From assembly GCA_003222375.1 (NCBI GenBank), contig QHVX01000304.1, positions 3,547 through 15,597 on the forward strand: DNA of 12,051 nucleotides. The letters run 5' to 3'. The notes below the pieces were generated by a model. It saw only the letters and a program-made list of their open reading frames with translations. It was not told the origin of the DNA and made no database searches. The translations under genes and the position numbers were made by a program. Every line of letters begins with the position of its first letter. The stretch's first letter is position 1. The DNA is from Acidobacteriota bacterium (GTDB lineage: Bacteria; Acidobacteriota; Thermoanaerobaculia; Gp7-AA8). Of this stretch, positions 6,864 to 12,051 are shown piece after piece.

Positions 6864-9422
6864 ATGGCCAATAAGAACCGCGAGAAGAAAGCGTTGATCG
6901 CCCTCGCGCCTCCGTCCGAAGAAAGCGTCTATCCGATCGTCGGCGTGGGAGCGTCGGCGGGCGGGATCGAGGCGTTCACCGCAATGCTCAAGAGCCTTCC
7001 CGATGATCCTGGAATGGCCTTTATTTTTGTACTGCATCAGGATCCGAGATACGCCTCGAATCTCGATCACGTGGTAGCGCGTGCGACGAAGCTGCCGGTT
7101 GAGATTGTCCGTCCCGGCATGATCGTCAAGAACAATCACGTCTACATCGCGCCGGCGGGTGCCGAGGTGTCCATCGAGAATGGAGTTCTGCATCTGCACG
7201 AGCGCGCTTCGGGCGCTCCCAGCGTCATCGATGGCTTCTTTCATTCGTTGGCGGAGGACCAGGGACCGCGTGCGATGTCGGTAGTTTTGTCGGGCTCAGC
7301 ATCGGATGGCGCTCTCGGAACAAAAGCGGTCAAGGCCGAGGGCGGTATTACGTTCGCACAGGACGATTCGGCGAAAATGGGGAGCATGCCGCAGAGCGCT
7401 GTTGCGGCAGGTTTTGTCGACTTCGTTCTCTCGCCGGCGCAGATTGCCGGCGAATTGGTGCGCATCGCGAAGCACGATTACTTCTCCAGACCGACGCCTT
7501 CGCGGCTTCCCGAGCCGGAACTGATGAAATTGTTTGCCCTCATCCGCTCGAAGCACGACATCGACTTCAAGCATTACAAGCCGAGCACCATCGAGCGCCG
7601 GATTCGCCGCCGCATGGCGGTGCACAAGGTCGATACGCTCGAGGACTACGTGCCCATCGTCCGCGACTCGCCCGGCGAAGTGGAAGAGCTTTACGCCGAC
7701 ATTCTCATTCGTGTCACCGGGTTCTTTCGCGATCCGCAGGTCTTCGAGGTGCTGCAGCGCGATATTTTCCCGGCTTTGCTGCGCGATCGTAAGGACGGCG
7801 AGAGCCTGCGGGTGTGGGTCCCCGGCTGTGCAACCGGAGAAGAGGTTTACTCCATCGCGATTGCGGCCCTCGAAACGGCCGGCGGCGTGGGCGCCAGTTG
7901 TCAGATTCAGATTTTCGGCACCGACGTCAGCGAGCTGGCCATCGCCCGCGCCCGCGCCGGCCTGTATCCCGAGACGGTCATGACGGGGGTGGCAGCGGAC
8001 CGCTTGCAAAAATTCTTCAATCGCGTCGACGGCGGATATCGCGTCAACAAGGCTGTCCGCGACTGCTGCATCTTTGCCCGCCAGAACGTGACGAAGGACG
8101 CCCCGTTTTCGAAGCTCGATCTGATCAGTTGCCGCAACGTCATGATCTATTTCGGCACGGCCCTGCAGCGGAAAGTGATCTCGATTTTCAATTACGCGCT
8201 GCGACCAGACGGCTATCTGCTCCTCGGCACGTCGGAAACGATCGGAAACTTTGGCGATCTGTTCGACATCGTCGACCGAAAGAACAAAATCTATCGAAAG
8301 AAAACAGGTGTGCGGCGTACGAACGTCATCTTCGCGCTGACGCGCCAAGAGACCGATGCGCCCCGCGAACGACCGATCGTCGAAGCAGTCGAGCGGCCCG
8401 CTCCTGACGCGATTTTTCGCGAAGCCGACCGCGTCCTCCTGGCGCGTTTCACTCCCGCCGGCGTCGTGGTGAACGAGAACCTCGATGTTCTGCAGTTCCG
8501 CGGCCGGACAAGCCGCTACCTCGAGCTGCCGCCGGGGACGGCCAGCTTCAATCTCCTGAAGATGGCGCGGGAAGGATTGCTCGGCGATCTGCGGACTGCC
8601 ATCCATCAAGCGCGCAAGAAAGATGAGATTCAGCGGCGCGAAGGGATTCGGGTGAAGGTCGACGATCATTCGATTCTCGTCAATATCGAGGTCATCCCCT
8701 TCATTGGCGCATCGAGTGAACGTTTCCTGGCCATCGTGTTCGAAGAGGCGCCGCCGGTCAAGAAAGGCCGCGGAAAGAAACGAGAAGAACCGAAGGCGGA
8801 AGGCAGACAGGTCGGGCATCTGAAGCGAGAGCTGGAAGCAACTCGCGAGTATCTGCAGTCGATCATTGAAGAACAGGAAGCGATGAACGAGGAGTTACGC
8901 TCGGCGAACGAAGAGATTCAGTCGAGCAATGAAGAGCTGCAGAGCATCAACGAGGAGCTGGAGACTGCCAAAGAGGAATTGCAGTCGAGCAACGAGGAGC
9001 TCACCACGCTGAACGAGGAGTTGGAAAATCGTAATCAGGAACTGGCGCAGGTGAATAACGACCTGGTCAATCTTCTGGCGTCGGTCGAAATCCCGATCCT
9101 GATGCTCGATGGCAGTCTTCGCATTCGCCGCTTCAATCCGCGGGCCCAGCGCACACTGAGTCTGATCCCCTCCGACATCGGCCGTCCGATCGACGACATG
9201 AAGGCCAACCTCATCATCGACAACCTCGGCGAGATCGTGGCCGATGTCATCGACAAGCTGGAAGTGCGCGAGCTGCCGGTCGAAGATCGTTCCGGACGGA
9301 AACACTCTCTGCGCATCCGGCCGTACAAGACGACTGACAACAAGATCGACGGAGCGGTGCTGGTTCTCCTCGATCTGGAAGAGTTTGCCAAAGTCGCGCA
9401 GGCAGCCGGCGTAATTCGCTAA
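6864..9422 (+). CDS. CheB-CheR-coiled coil-PAS hybrid signalling protein
   Basis: A complete 852-residue cytoplasmic protein. Residues about 22-200 are a CheB methylesterase domain with Ser31 (GASAGG), His58 (FVLHQDP) and Asp148 (SGSASDG). Residues about 215-480 are CheR: the N-terminal helical part (STIERRIRRRM, RVTGFFRDP), then the SAM-binding GCATGEE (321-327), Asp354 in FGTDVS and SCRNVMIYF (422-430). A PAS-like segment follows (about 520-630). Then comes a coiled coil with nine exact heptads of NEELQSx type at 675-737, and a second PAS-like domain (ILMLDGSLRIRRFNPRAQ) to the end. Such hybrids often continue into a histidine kinase; this one stops after PAS. They are thought to couple methylation/demethylation to sensory input, but no MCP or CheA is in the window. 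The start ATG 6864 has GAGG at 8-nt spacing. The stop overlaps the convergent XRE gene by 4 nt. Confidence 0.93.
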   Translation: MANKNREKKALIALAPPSEESVYPIVGVGASAGGIEAFTAMLKSLPDDPGMAFIFVLHQDPRYASNLDHVVARATKLPVEIVRPGMIVKNNHVYIAPAGAEVSIENGVLHLHERASGAPSVIDGFFHSLAEDQGPRAMSVVLSGSASDGALGTKAVKAEGGITFAQDDSAKMGSMPQSAVAAGFVDFVLSPAQIAGELVRIAKHDYFSRPTPSRLPEPELMKLFALIRSKHDIDFKHYKPSTIERRIRRRMAVHKVDTLEDYVPIVRDSPGEVEELYADILIRVTGFFRDPQVFEVLQRDIFPALLRDRKDGESLRVWVPGCATGEEVYSIAIAALETAGGVGASCQIQIFGTDVSELAIARARAGLYPETVMTGVAADRLQKFFNRVDGGYRVNKAVRDCCIFARQNVTKDAPFSKLDLISCRNVMIYFGTALQRKVISIFNYALRPDGYLLLGTSETIGNFGDLFDIVDRKNKIYRKKTGVRRTNVIFALTRQETDAPRERPIVEAVERPAPDAIFREADRVLLARFTPAGVVVNENLDVLQFRGRTSRYLELPPGTASFNLLKMAREGLLGDLRTAIHQARKKDEIQRREGIRVKVDDHSILVNIEVIPFIGASSERFLAIVFEEAPPVKKGRGKKREEPKAEGRQVGHLKRELEATREYLQSIIEEQEAMNEELRSANEEIQSSNEELQSINEELETAKEELQSSNEELTTLNEELENRNQELAQVNNDLVNLLASVEIPILMLDGSLRIRRFNPRAQRTLSLIPSDIGRPIDDMKANLIIDNLGEIVADVIDKLEVRELPVEDRSGRKHSLRIRPYKTTDNKIDGAVLVLLDLEEFAKVAQAAGVIR

Positions 9423-9844
9423 CGCTTCCGAACGCTGCTGTGCACCGATTCCATCTCGGCCCGCACGAATTCGAGCTGCGCCAGGAGCTCTTCCACCTCG
9501 TCCCCCAGGCGGTGCAACCGGTTGCGGATGGCGTTGCGCTTGTCGCCGCGTCGGGCGGCTGCCAGCTCGCGCCATAACTCCACCCGCTCGGTATGATTCA
9601 GCGCCGCGATCCGGACGGCCAGAGGATCGACATTGTCGGCACTTTCTGTTCCCAGAAGCTCGCGAGGCGAGGTTCTGAGGATCTTGCAGAGGGTGAGGAA
9701 AAGGCCGAGCTCGAGACCCTGCTTGTCGCGTTCGATCCGCGAGAGCGTTGCCACACTGATTTTGGCTCGTCCAGCTACATCGCTTAGAGATAACCGCCGG
9801 GCCTGGCGAGTTTGGCGAATCTGTTCGCCGATCACGTTGACCAT
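9419..9844 (-). CDS. XRE-family helix-turn-helix transcriptional regulator
   Basis: A complete 141-residue protein. An N-terminal XRE/Cro-type HTH spans about residues 5-64: IGEQIRQTRQARRLSLSDVAGRAKIS, recognition region SVATLSRIERDKQG, then LGLFLTLCKILRTSPRELL. The C-terminal half (about 75-141) is a charged helical segment, LAVRIAALNHTERVELWREL to LEELLAQLEFVRAEME, probably for dimerisation. A 17-bp palindrome (9858-9874) lies just upstream and overlaps its AAAAGG ribosome site (9861-9856, 11 nt from the ATG). The same palindrome precedes both downstream-numbered receiver genes, so autoregulation and control of those genes is a reasonable inference, not shown. Its 3' end overlaps the convergent CheB-CheR hybrid by 4 nt (9419-9422). 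Confidence 0.9.
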   Translation of the reverse strand: MVNVIGEQIRQTRQARRLSLSDVAGRAKISVATLSRIERDKQGLELGLFLTLCKILRTSPRELLGTESADNVDPLAVRIAALNHTERVELWRELAAARRGDKRNAIRNRLHRLGDEVEELLAQLEFVRAEMESVHSSVRKR

Positions 9845-9857
9845 TCTATCAAAATCC

Positions 9858-9874
9858 TTTTCAACTACTGCAAA
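9858..9874. promoter_or_regulatory. Operator copy 1, upstream of the XRE gene
   Basis: Plus strand TTTTCA-ACTAC-TGCAAA, matching TTTGCA-N5-TGCAAA with one mismatch in 12 arm positions. On the coding (minus) strand its degenerate arm runs straight into the ribosome site (TGAAAAGG), so binding could block transcription or be read as a repressor site near the translation start. It is the weakest copy and belongs to the putative regulator itself. Confidence 0.55.
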
Positions 9875-9910
9875 TCTGAGTCCCGAAATTTTTCGGAAGA
9901 GGGAAAGAAT

Positions 9911-10345
9911 TCATCGCATCCGTTTCGCCTGTATGCGGTCGTCCTGATACGCGCAATCGGTGGTGAGCTGGACCATGTCGGAGATATCGAAAGGTTTCCG
10001 TATCACGGAGTGGACGCGGGTGACATCGACGTTGCGAAGGATTCCGTTGCTCGCGCCGGTCATCACGATGGTGCGCTCCAGCAGTGCGGGCCTGCTTGCC
10101 CGTAATTGGGACAGAATCTCAATTCCGCTGATTCCGGGCAGGATCAAGTCGAGGACGATCACAGCGTACTGTCCGCCATCGATTTTCTGCAGCGCAGCTT
10201 CACCGTCAGAAACAAAGTCGCACTCGAATCCCGCGCGCGTGAGAAGCACTCGGGGGGCCATTTTTCTGGACCGACGCCGAAAGTGTAGTCCTCTTTGCGG
10301 GTAGCGCAATGCTTTTCTTCTCAACTCACTGAAAACGGTGCGCAC
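9911..10345 (-). CDS. Stand-alone receiver-domain protein with damaged or absent N-terminal acidic pocket
   Basis: Receiver homology is clear from about RKMAPRVLLTRAGFECDF onward: phosphoacceptor Asp66 in VIVLDLILPG, Thr96 in TIVMTG and Lys117 in IRKPF, numbering from a GTG at 10345. The expected first strand and acidic pair (as in LVVEDD of the paralogue at 10437-10856) is missing in all three frames. What precedes the helix is the basic stretch PQRGLHFRRRSRKM. The start is uncertain: GTG 10345 lies 3 nt after the operator and has no ribosome site; ATG 10261 would give 116 residues starting MAPRVLL. Either a segment has been deleted at about 10265-10290 or the protein is a non-canonical receiver. 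No output domain. It is the middle gene of three palindrome-preceded minus-strand genes. Confidence 0.65.
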   Translation of the reverse strand: MRTVFSELRRKALRYPQRGLHFRRRSRKMAPRVLLTRAGFECDFVSDGEAALQKIDGGQYAVIVLDLILPGISGIEILSQLRASRPALLERTIVMTGASNGILRNVDVTRVHSVIRKPFDISDMVQLTTDCAYQDDRIQAKRMR

Positions 10346-10348
10346 GAG

Positions 10349-10367
10349 TTTTGCACTGACTGCAAAA
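10349..10367. promoter_or_regulatory. Operator copy 2, upstream of the first receiver gene
   Basis: TTTTGCA-CTGAC-TGCAAAA: perfect 7-bp arms with a 5-nt spacer. It sits in the 91-nt gap between the two receiver genes and is the strongest of the three copies. A weaker resemblance (TTTTCA-GTGAG-TTGAGA on the minus strand, about 10319-10335) lies just inside the following reading frame. Confidence 0.65.
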
Positions 10368-10436
10368 GCGCCGCCGCCGTCCTCCGGGCTGTGTTGCGGT
10401 AAGGCGGCGTCTCCCGTCGTTCCCGAGGGCTGGCGG

Positions 10437-10856
10437 TTAACTGATCTTGAGCCGCATCGGACCGCCAGCTCTCACTTTTTGCTCCGCCGGCCGGCCGTCG
10501 AGCATCAGCATCAAATCGCTCTCGAGCTCCTCGATGTTGAAGGGCTTGCGCATGAGGCAGCGTACGTATCGCATCTGTGCGCAATCGTGGAAGAGCGAGT
10601 CTGATGCTGCGGTGATGACGATCGTTCTGGAAATCAGTTGGGGCGCGAATCGGTCGATTTCCTCCAAAAGCTCGACGCCATTCATCTCCGGAAGGAGTAG
10701 ATCGAGGATCATGCCGTCCGGACGCTCGCCGCGAACTTTGCGAAGAGCGGCGCGGCCATCAAAGGCGCTGCTAGCCTCGCAACCGCAGCGGTTGACCAGC
10801 GCGACGAAAAGCGCGTGCGTGGGCCGGTCGTCTTCTACCACCAGGAGCGTGGCCAT
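10437..10856 (-). CDS. Stand-alone response-regulator receiver protein (CheY-like)
   Basis: A complete 139-residue protein consisting of one receiver domain plus a short tail. It begins MATLLVVEDD, giving the acidic pocket Glu8-Asp9-Asp10. The phosphoacceptor is Asp52 (MILDLLLPEMNG), with Thr82 (TIVITAAS) and Lys104 (MRKPFN); the last 20 residues (RPAEQKVRAGGPMRLKIS) are basic. There is no DNA-binding or enzymatic output domain, so it should act by protein contact or as a phosphate sink. The partner kinase is not in the window. The start ATG 10856 has AAAGG at 10868-10864 with 7-nt spacing, and this ribosome site overlaps operator copy 3. It is a paralogue of the receiver at 9911-10345, with the same block order around Thr and KPF. 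It diverges from the APC transporter. Confidence 0.92.
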   Translation of the reverse strand: MATLLVVEDDRPTHALFVALVNRCGCEASSAFDGRAALRKVRGERPDGMILDLLLPEMNGVELLEEIDRFAPQLISRTIVITAASDSLFHDCAQMRYVRCLMRKPFNIEELESDLMLMLDGRPAEQKVRAGGPMRLKIS

Positions 10857-10865
10857 GCTGAAGCC

Positions 10866-10882
10866 TTTGCAGTAAATGCAAA
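10866..10882. promoter_or_regulatory. Operator copy 3, upstream of the second receiver gene
   Basis: TTTGCA-GTAAA-TGCAAA: perfect 6-bp arms with a 5-nt spacer. On the minus (coding) strand its last arm merges with the ribosome site (TGCAAAGG). A possible -10, TAAAGT, is at 10887-10882, which would place the transcript start inside the palindrome. This position fits repression. It also lies 75 nt before the divergent transporter start. Confidence 0.65.
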
Positions 10883-10930
10883 CTTTACCACTTTTCTTTG
10901 CGGCCGGAGAGAAGAACTTTCTTCGTTGGG

Positions 10931-10936
10931 TAGAAT
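10931..10936 (+). promoter_or_regulatory. Possible -10 element for the APC transporter gene
   Basis: TAGAAT followed by CG, the same 8-mer TAGAATCG as at 1904-1911 before the barrel gene. It ends 21 nt before the ATG, leaving room for a short leader with the purine-rich GAGAAGAGAA ribosome site. No good -35 was found at normal spacing. Confidence 0.35.
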
Positions 10937-10957
10937 CGGCGGATTCCGAGAAGAGAA

Positions 10958-12051
10958 ATGACGAATCTGCGGCGCGATCTCGGCACGCTCGAATCGTACG
11001 CCACGATTATCGGCGTCCTCATCGGTGCCGGAATCTTCAAGGTCACCAGCGACGCCTGGACGCTCACCGGCCCCAGCGTGATCCTCGGCTACCTGGTGCT
11101 GGCGGCGGCCATTCTCGCAACGTCGGTGGCCTACTCGGTCTTCATCTCGACGCCCCTCGGGCTCGATCCGGGCGGCGAGTATGAGCACATCTCGCGGACA
11201 TTCGGCGGGCACGGCCTGGCGTTCGTCGGCGTGTGGCTGAAGATCATTTCGTACATCGGGGCGCTGGCGTATCTGTCGCGCGCCTTCGCCGATTACCTCT
11301 TGTTAGGCCGGCGACCGGCGTTCGTGATGCCGGTCGCGATCGCGATCCTTTTGTTTTTCTATGTCATCCACGTGATCGGCGTCCGCTGGTTCGGGCGCGT
11401 TCAGGTTTGGATGTGCGCGGTCCTCGCGCTTTCACTGCTCGTTCTGATCGTGCCGGGATTGTTTGCGATTCACCCGGAGAATTACCGCCCATTTATCACG
11501 CACGGCTTCCGCGGTTTCGCGGCCAGCCTTCCGCCGCTGTTCTTCGCGTATGCCGGATTCGAATCGCTGGCGCAGACCGCCGGTGAGGTCCGCGACAGCA
11601 CGCGCCGTCTTCCGCGCGTCTTCCTGCTGGGCATCCTGGCGACGACGGTCATCTATCTATTGATGTCGATCGTGGCGTTCGGAGTTCTACCTGGACGCGA
11701 GCTTGCGGCCTCGGCGGCCCCAATGACGACCGTTGCATCCCGCTATCTGCCGGCCGGCGCCGAAGTTCTGATCACGATCGGGGCGCTGATGGCGATCACA
11801 ACATCGCTGAACGGAACGATGCTCGTTCCCTCGCGCGTCGCCATCGTGCTCGTCGAGGATGGTCTCGCGCCGCGATGGATGGGACATATCTGGCCTCGAA
11901 CCGGTACGCCGGTCATCGGCCTGACAATTACCGCCGCCGCGGCGCTGATCCTTCTGCTCAGCGGCCGGATCGGACTGGCGCTCAACATCGCCGTCTTCGC
12001 GCTCGTGGTCCTCTACTTCATCCACAGCTTGGCGCTGCTGATGCTTCCGCG
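10958..12051 (+). CDS. APC-superfamily amino acid/polyamine permease, cut by window edge
   Basis: 364 codons are visible with no stop, so the C-terminus is outside the window. The first helix carries the APC signature IGVLIGAGIFKVTSD (about residues 18-32). At least nine further hydrophobic segments follow, including VILGYLVLAAAILATSVAYSV, VAIAILLFFYVIHVIGV and VLITIGALMAITTSLNG. Conserved family blocks include PGGEYEHISRTFG (residues about 72-84) and FAYAGFESLAQTAGEV (about 195-210), the latter typical of helix 6. It should be an inner-membrane symporter or antiporter for an amino acid or related compound; the substrate cannot be read from sequence. ATG 10958 is preceded by the purine-rich GAGAAGAGAA. 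The frame is intact throughout. It is divergent from the receiver gene, and the TTTGCA palindrome lies in the shared 101-nt gap. Confidence 0.9.
   Translation, partial: MTNLRRDLGTLESYATIIGVLIGAGIFKVTSDAWTLTGPSVILGYLVLAAAILATSVAYSVFISTPLGLDPGGEYEHISRTFGGHGLAFVGVWLKIISYIGALAYLSRAFADYLLLGRRPAFVMPVAIAILLFFYVIHVIGVRWFGRVQVWMCAVLALSLLVLIVPGLFAIHPENYRPFITHGFRGFAASLPPLFFAYAGFESLAQTAGEVRDSTRRLPRVFLLGILATTVIYLLMSIVAFGVLPGRELAASAAPMTTVASRYLPAGAEVLITIGALMAITTSLNGTMLVPSRVAIVLVEDGLAPRWMGHIWPRTGTPVIGLTITAAAALILLLSGRIGLALNIAVFALVVLYFIHSLALLMLP

Noticed and set aside
8005..8015. A TTGCAAAAA stretch as a further operator copy.
   Set aside because: It is at most a half-site, within the coding sequence of the hybrid, with no matching arm at 5-nt spacing.
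7296..8819. A long open frame (507 codons) on the minus strand, antisense to the CheB-CheR hybrid.
   Set aside because: The plus strand carries clear catalytic motifs throughout this range. The antisense product has no recognisable domain and an Arg/Asp/His-rich composition typical of a GC-rich shadow frame.
8883..9074. The nine NEELQSx heptads as a recent DNA tandem repeat expansion.
   Set aside because: Codons differ between units, so the DNA is not a recent expansion; this heptad series is a standing feature of CheB-CheR-PAS hybrids.
9843..9848. TAGAAT on the minus strand as a -10 for the XRE gene.
   Set aside because: It overlaps the ATG itself, so transcription would begin inside the gene; no suitable later start is apparent.
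10911..10924. GAAGAA-CT-TTCTTC as an operator for the permease.
   Set aside because: Short purine/pyrimidine palindrome, single copy, no second site to support it.

Overview
The window is GC-rich, densely coded bacterial DNA. A predicted outer-membrane beta-barrel gene points to a diderm (Gram-negative) host. The mix of TldD/TldE, a CheB-CheR-PAS hybrid, stand-alone receivers and a phosphoribosyltransferase/erythromycin-esterase/hydrolase/DUF5335 operon fits a soil-type lineage such as Acidobacteriota or Myxococcota. That placement is inference; no rRNA or marker gene is present.

Layout. (1) 1-1890, minus: tldD followed by the start of a second TldD/PmbA-family gene (tldE-like) that runs off the left edge; the two overlap by TTGA. 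(2) 1900-1909: a compact divergent promoter between tldD and a plus-strand barrel gene (1919-2982) whose reading frame is broken once. (3) 2980-3070: a hairpin with perfect 30-bp arms that holds the stop codons of both flanking convergent genes. (4) 3068-6811, minus: a five-gene operon read in the order CheB-type methylesterase, phosphoribosyltransferase, erythromycin-esterase-like protein, dienelactone-hydrolase-like protein, DUF5335 protein. The last two are intact. The first three carry frame-breaking lesions: apparent internal deletions of about 35, 52 and 35 nt, a 16-bp tandem duplication and a 1-nt loss. (5) 6864-9422, plus: a large intact CheB-CheR-coiled coil-PAS hybrid, divergent from the CheB gene. 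(6) 9419-10856, minus: an XRE-type regulator and two stand-alone receiver proteins. (7) 10958-12051, plus: an APC-superfamily transporter that runs off the right edge.

The most notable signal is a palindrome, TTTGCA-N5-TGCAAA, immediately upstream of each of the three minus-strand signalling genes in region 6 (9858-9874, 10349-10367, 10866-10882). In two cases it overlaps the ribosome binding site. It looks like the operator of a small regulon, most simply an autoregulated one run by the XRE protein, which would control the supply of two receiver proteins. The second notable signal is the concentration of non-triplet lesions in otherwise well-conserved genes. This is either real decay of a stress/signalling operon or an assembly fault, and reads would decide.
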